A DNA stretch of 64,000 nucleotides from Flagellimonas sp. HMM57 (lineage in GTDB: Bacteria > Bacteroidota > Bacteroidia > Flavobacteriales > Flavobacteriaceae): positions 1,798,001-1,862,000 of the forward strand of contig NZ_CP090004.1 in NCBI RefSeq assembly GCF_021390175.1. The letters are read 5' to 3'. Below are positions 45,916-55,439 of the stretch, piece by piece. The notes below the pieces were generated by a model, which saw only the letters and a list, made by a program, of their open reading frames with translations, searched no databases and had not been told where the DNA came from. Positions within the stretch are counted from its first letter, which is position 1, and every line of letters starts with the position of its first letter. Made by a program: the position numbers and the translations under genes.

Positions 45916-47267
45916 TGGCAAGCAGAAACTTTTATTACCAAGTCATTTTGAGAGTATTGGTCATTGTACTGACCGCATTGGCTTTTGCCTTTTCATTGGT
46001 TAAGGTATGGTACTTTACAATTGCATTCTCAATTATTTTTCTTTCAGGGCAAGTTTATTACCTTATCCGGTTTATCAATAGTACCAATCGTAAGATATCC
46101 TATTTTTTTGATGCCATTCGAAATGAGGATTTCACTCTTAGGTTTCCAGAAAAAATGTCCATAAAATCTTTTAAGGAACTCAATCAGAGCTTAAATAGGG
46201 TCAACAGCATTATTCAGGAAATCCATTTGGAAATGCAGGTTAGGGAAAAGTATTACCAAGAAATCCTAAAGCAGGCAAGTATTGGAATCATGACCATAAA
46301 TGAGAAAGGGCATATTCTCTTCGCTAATCCCACATTGGAAAAAATGTTGAACCACAGCCCTTTAAACCACATTAAGCAAATTGAACAAATTGATCAAAAT
46401 CTATACGAAACCTTCAAAGCCCTACAACCTTTTGAGCGAAAACTTTTCCAACTGACCAACGAAAGGGAGCAAATACAGTTAGCGCTTAAATCCACCCCAC
46501 TTACCTTGAACGCGGAATCGCTTATGTTGGTTGTGGTACAGGACATCAATGCAGAGCTGGATGAAAAAGAGACAGAATCTTGGGTACGATTGATACGGGT
46601 GCTTACGCACGAAATCATGAATACGATCACACCAATAACCTCGATTACAGACTCCATTATTAAATACTATACCAAAAACGGGGAGATAGTAGCTCTAAAG
46701 GATTTGGACGACAGTAAGATCAAGAACACCTTAAAAGGGCTGGAAGTCATAAAAGAACAAGGTGGCAACCTTATGGAGTTTGTTCAGTCTTACCGTAGTC
46801 TGTTGAGTGTTCCAGAACCGAACAGAACCATTGTTAAAGGGAAAGTATTCCTCGAAAAAATAGATGTTTTAATGTCTGCTAGATTAGAAGAGGAACAAAC
46901 GGTTTTTTCGGTAAGTTGTCATCCAGAAAATCTGGAATTTTTTATTGATAAAAAACAATTGACCCAAGTATTGATCAATCTCAGTAAAAATGCGCTGCAA
47001 TCAGTTAAGGAAGTTGAGAATGGACAAGTTCAGATGAAGGCAGGTATTGAAAAAGATGGAAGAAAGTATATAGAGATAAGGGACAATGGCCCGGGAATTC
47101 CACCAGATCTTATAGAGGAAATTTTTGTGCCCTTTTTCACTACTAAGAATGAAGGCACGGGCATAGGGCTTAGCCTTTCTAGACAGGTAATGCAGTTGCA
47201 TGGGGGCAGTTTAAAGGTACGTTCTGTACCTTATGAAGAAACTGTTTTTAGATTGAACTTTGCATAA
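45915..47267 (+). CDS. NtrB-like membrane sensor histidine kinase
   Basis: Sensor kinase of 450 residues, partner of the sigma54 activator (overlapping stop/start TAATG). Two N-terminal spans (about 9-29 and 32-53) with almost no loop between them, so sensing must occur in or near the membrane; a HAMP-like linker (about 55-105), a PAS domain (about 115-215, with a conserved QASIGIMTINEKGHILFAN stretch), His232 in LTHEIMNTITP, N-box LINLSKNALQSV, DNGPGIP and GTGIGLSLSRQVM. The H-E-x-x-N-x-x-x-P form is that of the NtrB/NtrY type. Having no large periplasmic domain resembles kinases that sense through their paired ABC transporter. Confidence 0.93.
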   Translation: MASRNFYYQVILRVLVIVLTALAFAFSLVKVWYFTIAFSIIFLSGQVYYLIRFINSTNRKISYFFDAIRNEDFTLRFPEKMSIKSFKELNQSLNRVNSIIQEIHLEMQVREKYYQEILKQASIGIMTINEKGHILFANPTLEKMLNHSPLNHIKQIEQIDQNLYETFKALQPFERKLFQLTNEREQIQLALKSTPLTLNAESLMLVVVQDINAELDEKETESWVRLIRVLTHEIMNTITPITSITDSIIKYYTKNGEIVALKDLDDSKIKNTLKGLEVIKEQGGNLMEFVQSYRSLLSVPEPNRTIVKGKVFLEKIDVLMSARLEEEQTVFSVSCHPENLEFFIDKKQLTQVLINLSKNALQSVKEVENGQVQMKAGIEKDGRKYIEIRDNGPGIPPDLIEEIFVPFFTTKNEGTGIGLSLSRQVMQLHGGSLKVRSVPYEETVFRLNFA

Positions 47268-47287
47268 TCCCTTAATTTTCAACTATA

Positions 47288-47731
47288 ATGAAAGAAAAAC
47301 TTTTGCAATTCTGTTGGGACTATGTGAACGGCAAAATGGAAAACCTACAAAAGAGAAGTGATGCTTTACAAGAATCGCTAAATTCAGAAACTAAGAGCAG
47401 TGCAGGTGATAAACATGAGACGGGTAGGGCAATGGTTCAATTGGAACAGGAGAAACTGGGCAAGCAACTTTTTGAAGTTGAGCAAATGAAACGGCTGCTT
47501 CAAAAGGTTGCTATTGAAAAAGTACCGCACAAGGTTGCTCTGGGGAGTTTGGTAAAAACAAGTACTTCAAAGTACTTCATCTCAATTTCGGCAGGAGAAT
47601 TCAAAACAAAAGACATATCTGTTTTCTGCGTTTCCCCCAGTTCGCCAATTTCTAAAGCTTTATTGGGAAAAGAAACCAAGGAAGTCTTTCTGTTCAATGG
47701 GATGCAAAAAGAGATTTTAGAAATTTCTTAA
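47288..47731 (+). CDS. GreA/GreB-like protein, flavobacterial type
   Basis: Protein of 147 residues with an N-terminal coiled coil (about 8-80, with KSSAGDKHETGRAMVQLEQ) and a C-terminal globular half containing VALGSLVKTSTSKYFISIS and a late ISPSSPISKALLGK-type segment (here VSPSSPISKALLGKETKEV). This order, coiled coil then FKBP-like domain, fits the GreA/GreB family, although the N-terminal acidic tip is not clear. Relatives are sometimes mislabelled 3-oxoacyl-ACP synthase. It begins 20 bp after the kinase gene and is probably co-transcribed with the regulator pair; whether it affects transcription of the efflux locus is unknown. Confidence 0.65.
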   Translation: MKEKLLQFCWDYVNGKMENLQKRSDALQESLNSETKSSAGDKHETGRAMVQLEQEKLGKQLFEVEQMKRLLQKVAIEKVPHKVALGSLVKTSTSKYFISISAGEFKTKDISVFCVSPSSPISKALLGKETKEVFLFNGMQKEILEIS

Positions 47732-47822
47732 CCATCTCATATTCAATTAGTTTTAACTATTTCTTAAAATATTGAACAAGTTAGTTTCCTATCTTTAAAA
47801 TCAGTAACCAAAAATAAACATC

Positions 47823-48191
47823 ATGACAACACAAGAAGTTGCGGACAAACTAGTGAGTTTTTGCAGAGAGGGAAAGTACGACGAAGCCTATGGTCTTTAT
47901 GCTGAAGATGCTTTGAGCGTGGAAATGCCCGGAATGCCAAACGAAATAACTATCGGCAGGGAGAATATTATAAATCAGTACCGTGAATGGGCGGCAGGTA
48001 TTGAAGAGATGCACGGCGGAACCGTTGGTGACCCAGTAGTAGCGGGAAATCACTTTGTGGTGCCAATGTCAATGGATGCCACATTTAAGGAAACTGGAAG
48101 AATGCAAATGGATGAACTTTGCATGTATCAAGTGGAAAATGGAGCTATAAAGAAAGCTTCCTACCATTATGAGGTGCCTTCCATGAGTTAA
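47823..48191 (+). CDS. NTF2/SnoaL-like protein
   Basis: Small soluble protein of 122 residues with the cone-shaped NTF2-like fold expected from its pattern: N-terminal helices (VADKLVSFCREGKYDEAYGL), EMPGM near residue 38, then four strands with a YHYEVPSMS end. The family includes polyketide cyclases, isomerases and ligand-binding proteins; no catalytic residues can be assigned. Four bases overlap the convergent arfB end. A second NTF2-like protein occurs at 58.4 kb. Confidence 0.75.
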   Translation: MTTQEVADKLVSFCREGKYDEAYGLYAEDALSVEMPGMPNEITIGRENIINQYREWAAGIEEMHGGTVGDPVVAGNHFVVPMSMDATFKETGRMQMDELCMYQVENGAIKKASYHYEVPSMS

Positions 48192-48592
48192 TCCAACCTT
48201 GGTTTTTGACGATTGGTCTTTTTAAACGAATCTATCTTCTTGGATTTCAATCGTTTTTCAATCGAAGATTTTGAAGGCTTTGTTGGTTTTCGCTTTTTGG
48301 GAACTTCCAAAGCCTTTTTTAGTAAGCTGAAAAAGCGTTTGATGATTAGCTGTTTGTTTTTGTGCTGGCTTCGGGCCTCATCACAGTACAAGATTAGAAT
48401 TCCTTCTTTGGTAAATCGGGATTCCATTTTTTTGAGGATACGCCTCTTTTCCTGTTCAGAAAAAGCTTGTGAATTTTCCAATGAAAAAGACAGCTCTACT
48501 TTAGAAGAAACCTTGTTAACATGTTGACCACCAGCACCACTGCTACGAACAGCTTTAAAGTTTAATTCTCTAAGTAATTGTTCTCTGTTCAA
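48188..48592 (-). CDS. arfB: Alternative ribosome-rescue factor B (peptidyl-tRNA hydrolase)
   Basis: Codon-independent release factor that frees stalled ribosomes. The 134 residues include the catalytic GGQ in VRSSGAGGQHVNK (about residues 15-27) and the basic C-terminal tail (KKRKPTKPSKSS... KTNRQKPRLD) that enters the mRNA channel. The frame is only complete from a TTG start at 48592, since the GGQ is just 22 codons on and no ATG precedes it; the start lies 23 nt inside the upstream ABC gene, suggesting coupled translation. Confidence 0.9.
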   Translation of the reverse strand: MNREQLLRELNFKAVRSSGAGGQHVNKVSSKVELSFSLENSQAFSEQEKRRILKKMESRFTKEGILILYCDEARSQHKNKQLIIKRFFSLLKKALEVPKKRKPTKPSKSSIEKRLKSKKIDSFKKTNRQKPRLD

Positions 48593-49565
48593 CTTGAAGA
48601 CGCTTATTGATTGTTTCTAAAGATACATTAAGGAAAACAGTATCGCCGAGCTTTAATCGCTTTTGCGTATTGAAGTAAAGAACAGTATCGCCATTTGCTT
48701 CAGCTTCATTTAGATAATGACTTCCTTTAAAATAGGTGTTTGTTACCTTGACTTTTAAACCCGTGGTATCAGAAACCTGAAGCTCATTGGGATAGATGAG
48801 AACGGATTTATCAATCTCTGCATAGGCTTTCAATAATTTAATAGGGATGCTGTTGACTTCTCCAAATAAAGAAGCGGTATAATAATTAGGGGGGCTTTTG
48901 TATAACTTTTTCGTTTTTTGATGGGCTACCATTTTTCCTTGTTCCAAAACAAGCGTTTGTTCTGCATAGGGTAAAACATCATTTGGGTCATGGCTAGCGG
49001 TGAGCAATGTTATTCCCTTTTTTTTTAAATAAGGAAACAGTTTTCTGCGAAGCGAGTTTCTTTTAAAATTATCGATATGACCAAAGGGCTCATCTAACAA
49101 TAATACTTCTGGTTCTTGTGCCAATACCCGCGCCAAGGCTACCCGTTGTTGTTGTCCGCCGCTTAGATTTTTGACCTTTGTTTCTGCATAAGCTTCAAGC
49201 TCAATAAGCTCCAATAATTCTTGAATTCTTTGCTCATGGGTCTCTTGCTCAAAAACGGATAAGTGTTGCCCAATGTTTTCGGCTACTGATATAAAGGGCA
49301 TCAGGTCAAAATCTTGAGAGAGGTATTTCATGTACGATTCTCCAGGAATTAGATTGAAATTTGGGCCTAAAGCTTGGTTTTCGCCCCAAAAAACCGTGCC
49401 ATTTTCTAGATGGAGCAGCCCATAAATAACTTTGAGAAGGGTGCTTTTTCCAGAGCCGCTCTCTCCCATCAATGCCAAATGTTCACCTTTGGCTACAGTA
49501 AAAGAAATATCCTCTAAAATAGTTTGGTCTTGATAGCCGAAGGAATCTATATGAACTTTAAGCAT
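48570..49565 (-). CDS. ABC transporter ATP-binding protein with C-terminal TOBE-like domain, no permease nearby
   Basis: ATPase of 331 residues from ATG 49565 (MLKVHIDSFGYQ); a longer frame from 49595 adds ten residues without family likeness. Walker A GESGSGKST, Q-loop YLSQDFDLMPF, signature LSGGQQQRVALARVL, Walker B VLLLDEPFG and switch His ASHDPND are intact. The C-terminal 100 residues (after about 225) are predicted to form strands and resemble the regulatory TOBE-type domain of PotA/FbpC/ModC ATPases. No permease or binding protein is encoded beside it; partner and substrate are unknown. Confidence 0.82.
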   Translation of the reverse strand: MLKVHIDSFGYQDQTILEDISFTVAKGEHLALMGESGSGKSTLLKVIYGLLHLENGTVFWGENQALGPNFNLIPGESYMKYLSQDFDLMPFISVAENIGQHLSVFEQETHEQRIQELLELIELEAYAETKVKNLSGGQQQRVALARVLAQEPEVLLLDEPFGHIDNFKRNSLRRKLFPYLKKKGITLLTASHDPNDVLPYAEQTLVLEQGKMVAHQKTKKLYKSPPNYYTASLFGEVNSIPIKLLKAYAEIDKSVLIYPNELQVSDTTGLKVKVTNTYFKGSHYLNEAEANGDTVLYFNTQKRLKLGDTVFLNVSLETINKRLQVEQRTIT

Positions 49566-49628
49566 AGATGTAAAACAACAAAAAATCCGCTTCAATAGAA
49601 ACGGATTTTTAAAATTCTTAAGAGTTTT

Positions 49629-51782
49629 TTAGTCCTTGAACTCCTTTAATACAGCTTGGTTTGGAAGTTGGTCGTAACCCATATTAAAGAGCGTGAAACC
49701 AAAAATATCGGCATATTGCTCAATGGTTTTGCTTACGGGAGTTCCTGCACCGTGTCCTGCATTGGTTTCTATACGTATTAATGTTGGGTTGGTACCCGTT
49801 TGCTTCTCTTGTAATTCTGCGGCAAACTTGAAACTGTGGGCAGGCACCACACGGTCGTCATGGTCTCCCGTGGTCACTAAAGTAGCAGGGTATGCTGTTC
49901 CTTCTTTTACATTATGCACAGGTGAATAACCTTTGATATATTTGAACATTTCTTCATCATCTTCAGAGGTGCCGTAATCGTAGGCCCAACCTGCTCCTGC
50001 AGTAAACGTATGGTAGCGGAGCATATCCAATACGCCAACTGCTGGTAACGCCACTTGCATTAAATCTGGGCGTTGGGTCATGGTTGCCCCGACCAACAAT
50101 CCTCCGTTAGAACCACCACGTATAGCTAGGTATTCTTTAGAAGTGTAATTGTTTTCGATAAGATATTCTGCCGCAGCGATAAAGTCATCGAATACGTTTT
50201 GCTTTTGTAGCTTGGTTCCTGCAATATGCCATTTTTTACCGTACTCGCCACCCCCTCTTAGATTGGGAACGGCATAGACTCCGCCTTGTTCCATCCAAAC
50301 GGCATTGACAATACTGAATGATGGGGTTAGGCTTACATTAAACCCTCCATACCCGTAGAGAATGGTCGGATTTTTACCATTTAACTCGACACCTTTTTTA
50401 TGGGTTATTATCATCGGCACTTTTGTACCGTCCTTAGAAGTATAGAATACTTGGTTTGATTCATAATCTTCTGGATTAAAATCTATTTCCGGTTTCCAAT
50501 ACTGTTTGTATTCTCCAGTCTCTACGTTATACTGGTACGAAGAACTTGGGGTATTATAATTAGTGAAGGAAAAATAAAATTCCTTTTCATCTTTTTTGCC
50601 CCCAAAACCATTGGCACTGCCTACCCCTGGTAATTCAACTTCTCGTACGAGCTTGCCTTTGTAGTCATACTGCATTACTTTGGAGATGGCATCGACCATA
50701 TATTCTGCAAAAAAGTAGCCTCCGCCATTTCCAGCGGTCAATACATTTTCGGTTTCAGGGATGAGGTCTTTCCAGTTTTCCGGAGTTGGGTTGGAAGCAT
50801 CGGTGACCACTATTTTTTTATTGGGGGCTTCCATGTTGGTCACCAAAAAGAGTTTGGAGCCTTCATTCTCTATGACATACGTATCAGATTCGGTATTGTC
50901 CAGAACAGTGACCAAATCACTGTTGGGCTGTGTAAGGTCTTTTAAGAATAATTTATTTCCCGAAGTTGATGTTGAAGCGGAGATGAACAAATAGTTTTCA
51001 TCTTCCGAAACATAGCCTTGGACATAACGGTGTTTTTCTTCAGGAGTACCGCCAAAAATTAACTTATCTTCAGATTGAGGAGTTCCCAGTTCGTGGTAAT
51101 ACAATTTGTGCTGGTCCGTTTTGGCAGAAAGCTCACTACCTTCAGGTTTGTCGTAGCTGGAATAGAAAAACCCATTAGTTCCTTTCCATGAGATACCACT
51201 GAATTTGATATCCACTAGAGTATCTTCAACAATCTCCATGTCCTCTGTATTGATAACGATACCCTTTCGCCAATCGCTACCTCCCTCAGAAATTAAGTAA
51301 GCTGCTTTTGAGCCATCCTTGGTGAATTTTAATCCCATCAACGATGTTGTTCCATCTTCAGAAAATGTATTTGGGTCTAAAAAAACAGCTTCTTCTTCAC
51401 CCTCCTTTTTTCTGTAAACTACATATTGATTTTGAAGCCCATCATTTTTATAGAAATAGGTATAATCACCTTCTTTAAAAGGAGACCCTAATTTTTCATA
51501 GTTCCAAAGTTTTTCCAGTCTGTTTTTTAAATCCTCTCTAAAAGGGATTTTATCCAAATATCCAAAGGTAGAAGCATTCTGTTCCTTTACCCAAGCTTCG
51601 GTTTCGGTACTCCTGTCGTCTTCCAACCATCTATAAGGGTCTTTGACTTCGGTTCCAAAATAGGTGTCTACGGTATCGACTTTTTTAGTGGTAGGATAGT
51701 TCACAACGATTGGTTCTCTTTTGGAGGTAGTTTCACAAGCCGCGAAAATGATTACGGCTATAAAAAGACTTAATTTTCGCAT
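49629..51782 (-). CDS. Prolyl oligopeptidase (S9A family), lipoprotein
   Basis: Serine peptidase cutting after proline in short peptides. The 717-residue protein has a lipoprotein signal peptide ([16 protein letters not shown], Cys16), a conserved start of the propeller ([19 protein letters not shown], about 37-55), a seven-bladed propeller and a C-terminal alpha/beta hydrolase domain with Ser558 in RGGSNGGLL, an Asp in [10 protein letters not shown] and His in ETNAGHGAG. Normal family length. A lipidated, envelope-located form is common in this phylum. It stands alone between the ABC gene and asd. Confidence 0.93.
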   Translation of the reverse strand: MRKLSLFIAVIIFAACETTSKREPIVVNYPTTKKVDTVDTYFGTEVKDPYRWLEDDRSTETEAWVKEQNASTFGYLDKIPFREDLKNRLEKLWNYEKLGSPFKEGDYTYFYKNDGLQNQYVVYRKKEGEEEAVFLDPNTFSEDGTTSLMGLKFTKDGSKAAYLISEGGSDWRKGIVINTEDMEIVEDTLVDIKFSGISWKGTNGFFYSSYDKPEGSELSAKTDQHKLYYHELGTPQSEDKLIFGGTPEEKHRYVQGYVSEDENYLFISASTSTSGNKLFLKDLTQPNSDLVTVLDNTESDTYVIENEGSKLFLVTNMEAPNKKIVVTDASNPTPENWKDLIPETENVLTAGNGGGYFFAEYMVDAISKVMQYDYKGKLVREVELPGVGSANGFGGKKDEKEFYFSFTNYNTPSSSYQYNVETGEYKQYWKPEIDFNPEDYESNQVFYTSKDGTKVPMIITHKKGVELNGKNPTILYGYGGFNVSLTPSFSIVNAVWMEQGGVYAVPNLRGGGEYGKKWHIAGTKLQKQNVFDDFIAAAEYLIENNYTSKEYLAIRGGSNGGLLVGATMTQRPDLMQVALPAVGVLDMLRYHTFTAGAGWAYDYGTSEDDEEMFKYIKGYSPVHNVKEGTAYPATLVTTGDHDDRVVPAHSFKFAAELQEKQTGTNPTLIRIETNAGHGAGTPVSKTIEQYADIFGFTLFNMGYDQLPNQAVLKEFKD

Positions 51783-51859
51783 TGTTTTTATAGATTGATT
51801 TTGTTAAAAATACTACAAAAACAAGCAATTTCTTAAGAGAAAAAAAGCTTTAACGTATT

Positions 51860-52873
51860 TTAAGAAATAATTTCTGGAGTGTTGGAAATCAACTTGTTCT
51901 CTACCAAATATTCTGCAATTTGTACTGCATTAGTTGCGGCTCCTTTTCTAAGATTATCAGAAACGACCCACATGTTCAGGGTATTGGGCTGGGTTTCGTC
52001 CCTACGGATACGGCCTACAAAAACATCATCTTTACCATGCGCATAGATAGGCATGGGATACGTATTTGTATCTGGATTGTCTTGCACGGTAATGCCGGGT
52101 GTTTCACTTAGCAACTTTCGTATTTCACTTATATCGAAATCGTTATGAAATTCCACATTAATAGATTCAGAATGACCACCAGCTGTTGGAATACGAACTG
52201 CAGTCGCTGAAACCGAAAAAGTTCGGTCATCCAGTATTTTTTGTGGCTCTCTGGCCAATTTCATTTCTTCTTTGGTATATCCATTTTCTAAAAACACATC
52301 GCAATGGGGCAATGCATTTTTACCTATGGGATAGGGGTAAGCCATCTCGCCTTGTACACCTGCAATTTCATTCTCAAGTTGTTGAACAGCTTTTACCCCA
52401 GTTCCAGAAACGGATTGGTAGGTAGAGACCACTACACGTTTCATCTGATACTTATTGTGGAGCGGACTTAACGCTAACACCATCTGAATGGTGGAACAGT
52501 TGGGGTTGGCAATAATTTTGTCCTCGGTCGTTAACTGAGCGGCATTAATTTCAGGAACCACCAATTTTTTGGTAGGGTCCATACGCCATGCCGAGGAATT
52601 ATCGATAACGGTTGTGCCAACTTCGGCAAATTTTGGCGCCCATTGCAAGGAAGTGTCACCACCTGCCGAGAAAATAGCGATATCGGGTTGAGCTGCAACT
52701 GCATCAGCAAGCCCAATAATGGTATATTCATTTTCTCTATAGGTTAATTTTTTACCTACAGACCGTTCAGAAGCTACCAATAACAAATCCGTAATTGGAA
52801 AATTACGTTCTGCCAATACTTTCAACATTACTTCACCAACCATTCCGGTTGCGCCAATAACTGCTACTTTCAT
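51860..52873 (-). CDS. asd: Aspartate-semialdehyde dehydrogenase
   Basis: Reduces aspartyl phosphate to aspartate semialdehyde in the lysine, threonine, methionine and diaminopimelate pathway. The 337-residue protein has the NADP motif VAVIGATGMVGEVML (residues 3-17), the catalytic Cys126 in ANPNCSTIQM and a late GGHSESINVEF with the catalytic His. Followed to the right, on the same strand, by mscL, alr and tdk, though a terminator-like hairpin lies between mscL and asd. Confidence 0.96.
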   Translation of the reverse strand: MKVAVIGATGMVGEVMLKVLAERNFPITDLLLVASERSVGKKLTYRENEYTIIGLADAVAAQPDIAIFSAGGDTSLQWAPKFAEVGTTVIDNSSAWRMDPTKKLVVPEINAAQLTTEDKIIANPNCSTIQMVLALSPLHNKYQMKRVVVSTYQSVSGTGVKAVQQLENEIAGVQGEMAYPYPIGKNALPHCDVFLENGYTKEEMKLAREPQKILDDRTFSVSATAVRIPTAGGHSESINVEFHNDFDISEIRKLLSETPGITVQDNPDTNTYPMPIYAHGKDDVFVGRIRRDETQPNTLNMWVVSDNLRKGAATNAVQIAEYLVENKLISNTPEIIS

Positions 52874-52961
52874 TTTTATCTTTTAGTAGGACAAAGGTAA
52901 TGTAGAATAAAAACTAAACAAGTGTTCTTTTTTCTTCTAATCAAAAAATAACAAAATGTTA

Positions 52962-53010
52962 TAAATAAAACAACCGTCAATCGGTTAGCGAAAACAGATT
53001 GACGGCTTTA
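52962..53010 (-). terminator. Terminator after mscL
   Basis: Read leftward, CCGTCAATC (53005-52997) pairs with GATTGACGG (52982-52974), a 9-bp perfect stem, and is followed by a T-rich tail (TTGTTTTATTT). It lies 46 bp after the mscL stop and separates mscL from asd. Confidence 0.7.
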
Positions 53011-53050
53011 AGATTACTACTGTGATGTAGCGGTAGCCAAGTAAGGCTTA

Positions 53051-53458
53051 CTATTTTTGTTTTTGTAATAAATCCCTGATTTCGGCGAGCAATTCCTCTT
53101 GGGATGGGCCTTTTGGTGCTTCTGGAGCTGGCTCTTCTTTTTTCTTCATCTTGTTTACGCCTTTTACGATCATGAACATTACAAAGGCCACGATGATAAA
53201 ATCGATTACATTGGTTAAGAATTCACCATATAATACTGCCACTTCCCCTACTTTTTCACCTGCATCGTTCATAGTTCCTTCTGTAATTATATATTTTAAA
53301 TCTTTGAAGTCTGCATTAAAGATGAGACCAATTAAAGGAGATACTATTCCTCCAGTAAAGGAAGCAACGACCTTATTAAATGCTGCACCCATTACGAAAC
53401 CTACGGCAATGTCCACGAGGTTTCCTTTCATTGCAAAATCTTTGAATTCTTTCAACAT
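53051..53458 (-). CDS. mscL: Large-conductance mechanosensitive channel
   Basis: Pore-forming inner-membrane channel that opens under osmotic downshock. 135 residues with the conserved start LKEFKDFAMKGNLVDIAVGF, span 1 (about 16-44), a short periplasmic loop with FKDLKYII and span 2 (about 70-95) followed by the cytoplasmic helix (KKEEPAPEAPKGPSQEELL, then a bundle ending LLQKQK). All expected for MscL. Confidence 0.96.
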   Translation of the reverse strand: MLKEFKDFAMKGNLVDIAVGFVMGAAFNKVVASFTGGIVSPLIGLIFNADFKDLKYIITEGTMNDAGEKVGEVAVLYGEFLTNVIDFIIVAFVMFMIVKGVNKMKKKEEPAPEAPKGPSQEELLAEIRDLLQKQK

Positions 53459-53534
53459 AGTATAATAGTTTTAGTGGTTAATACACACACAATGTAACCA
53501 AAAAAAGGGGTTAAGCCAATTAGAACCTGTAAAA

Positions 53535-54644
53535 TTATAGGGTTACGACAACCCTTTTAACCCTAGGTGAAATTGCAGTCAGGATTTCGTATGCTATTGT
53601 GTTAGCAGAAGTTGCGAAATTTTCTGCTGAGTTATTTGGTCCAAAGACCACAACTTCATCCCCTTCATTACAATCAATATTGGTAACATCAATCATAATC
53701 ATATCCATGCATACATTGCCAATAATAGAAGCTTTTTTTCCATTGATAAAAACATAACTTCTTTCATTGCCATATTGTCTGCCAATACCATCTGCATGAC
53801 CAAGCGGCAATGTTGCGGTTCTTCTTTGGTTTTTGGGTGTAAAGGCCCTATTATAACCTACGCTTTCGTTCGGCTGTATTTCATGAATCTGGGAAATGAT
53901 GGTTTTTAAGGTGGCTACGGGTTTCAGTTGTTCATCAAAAGCCTTGTCATTGCCATAACCGTAGAGTCCAATGCCACTTCGTACCATTTCAAATTGTGCT
54001 TCGGGGTAATTTAAGATTCCCGAAGTGTTCAATAGATGCCGAAAAGGAACATACCCTAACCTATTGTTCAAAGCAGTACTTATTTTCTGAAACGTTGCTA
54101 TTTGTTTTTGGCTAAAAGCTTTTTCGGATTCATCTTCCGAAGCAGCTAGATGTGAAAAAATGGAAGTTATTTTAAGTTCTTGCCTGTTTTTTAGTTGGGA
54201 AGTAATGAAATCAATATGATTTTCGCTAAACCCCAATCGATTAAGACCCGTATTAAATTTAATATGGACGGGATAATCCGTTTGGTTTTTATATTTGGCA
54301 ACCTCTAAAAAAAGCTGAAGGATTTTTGGCGAATACAAACTAGGCTCCAAGCAATGTTCAATAACTTCAACAAGGTTTATAGGCTGTGGATGCAATACCA
54401 AAATTGGTTGTGTAATACCCGCATTCCGAAGCAAAATACCTTCATTCACATAGGCAACGGCAAAATAATCCGCACCCAATGCTTCCATCTTTTTGGCAAT
54501 GGTCACCATATCACTGCCATAGGCAAAGGCTTTTACAACAGCTAAAAATTTGGTTTGGGGTGCTAATCTAGATTTTAAAAACCTGTAATTGTGTTCTAGT
54601 GCAGCTAAATCTATTTGTAGCGTAGTCTCACCAACTTTATCCAT
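53535..54644 (-). CDS. alr: Alanine racemase
   Basis: PLP enzyme making D-alanine for peptidoglycan. The 369-residue protein has PLP Lys38 in [11 protein letters not shown] and the second active-site Tyr in VGYNRAFTP (about residue 264), plus the family's [10 protein letters not shown] (about 222-231). The canonical Lys motif is AVVKANAYGHG, so Ala-Phe and Ser-Asp here are small variations seen in other bacteroidetal copies. It overlaps the end of tdk by 8 nt. Confidence 0.95.
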   Translation of the reverse strand: MDKVGETTLQIDLAALEHNYRFLKSRLAPQTKFLAVVKAFAYGSDMVTIAKKMEALGADYFAVAYVNEGILLRNAGITQPILVLHPQPINLVEVIEHCLEPSLYSPKILQLFLEVAKYKNQTDYPVHIKFNTGLNRLGFSENHIDFITSQLKNRQELKITSIFSHLAASEDESEKAFSQKQIATFQKISTALNNRLGYVPFRHLLNTSGILNYPEAQFEMVRSGIGLYGYGNDKAFDEQLKPVATLKTIISQIHEIQPNESVGYNRAFTPKNQRRTATLPLGHADGIGRQYGNERSYVFINGKKASIIGNVCMDMIMIDVTNIDCNEGDEVVVFGPNNSAENFATSANTIAYEILTAISPRVKRVVVTL

Positions 54645-55281
54645 TGGCGGCTTTCTTTTTTGCTTCTACTTCCTCGGCATCGACATTCATTTGGCTTACT
54701 TTTTCTTTGAGCATTGCCTTATAAAATGCTGCCCTGCTCAACGGTTCGTACTCACCCGTTTCTCCAAGTAAGACTAATTTGTCCTCATCGGATTTTCTAA
54801 AACTGTAGTTGGCCAGATTTCCGGTACGTGTACAAACTGCGTGGACTTTGGTCACGTATTCTGCTGTAGCCATGAGTGCGGGCATGGGTCCAAAAGGATT
54901 CCCCTTAAAGTCCATATCCAATCCTGCAACAACAACACGGATACCACGATTGGCCAAATCGTTACAGACGGTAACAATCTCATCATCAAAGAATTGTGCT
55001 TCGTCAATTCCAACAACATCACAATCATCTGCCAACAAACGGATGTTGGCTGCAGCTGGAACAGGGGTAGACCTAATTTCATTGGAGTCATGGGAGACCA
55101 CCATATCTTCATGATAACGGGTGTCCACAATAGGTTTAAAAATCTCTACTTTTTGTTTGGCAAATTGCGCACGCTTCAATCTTCTGATCAATTCTTCGGT
55201 TTTTCCTGAGAACATGGAACCACAGATAACTTCTATCCATCCAAATTGTTCTTTAGGGTTTACCGTGTTTTCGAGAAACAT
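54637..55281 (-). CDS. tdk: Thymidine kinase, type II
   Basis: Phosphorylates thymidine in the salvage pathway. The 214-residue protein has Walker [12 protein letters not shown] (residues 21-31), the magnesium-binding DEAQFFD (about 109-115) and the lasso region with [14 protein letters not shown] (about 148-161). The zinc-binding Cys set is reduced: only Cys148 is seen in this region, as in cysteine-poor bacteroidetal forms. It is translationally coupled with alr and divergent from the hypothetical gene at 55440. Confidence 0.93.
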   Translation of the reverse strand: MFLENTVNPKEQFGWIEVICGSMFSGKTEELIRRLKRAQFAKQKVEIFKPIVDTRYHEDMVVSHDSNEIRSTPVPAAANIRLLADDCDVVGIDEAQFFDDEIVTVCNDLANRGIRVVVAGLDMDFKGNPFGPMPALMATAEYVTKVHAVCTRTGNLANYSFRKSDEDKLVLLGETGEYEPLSRAAFYKAMLKEKVSQMNVDAEEVEAKKKAANG

Positions 55282-55439
55282 ACCGTATTTTTAAACGAAA
55301 TTGTGTAGTTTTTTCGTTTGATTAAAGCAAAGCACAAAACTACTAAAAAAATATGCCTTGATTTAAGAATAAAATTTAACCTTTTGTTCTTAGGGGGATA
55401 CTAAAAATGATTTTATTTTTATAGTAAAGATTAATAGCT

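Noticed and set aside
51828..51868. Inverted repeat ATTTCTTAA/TTAAGAAAT around the asd stop
   Set aside because: The loop is 23 nt and there is no T-run after the 3' arm on the transcribed strand; not a convincing terminator.
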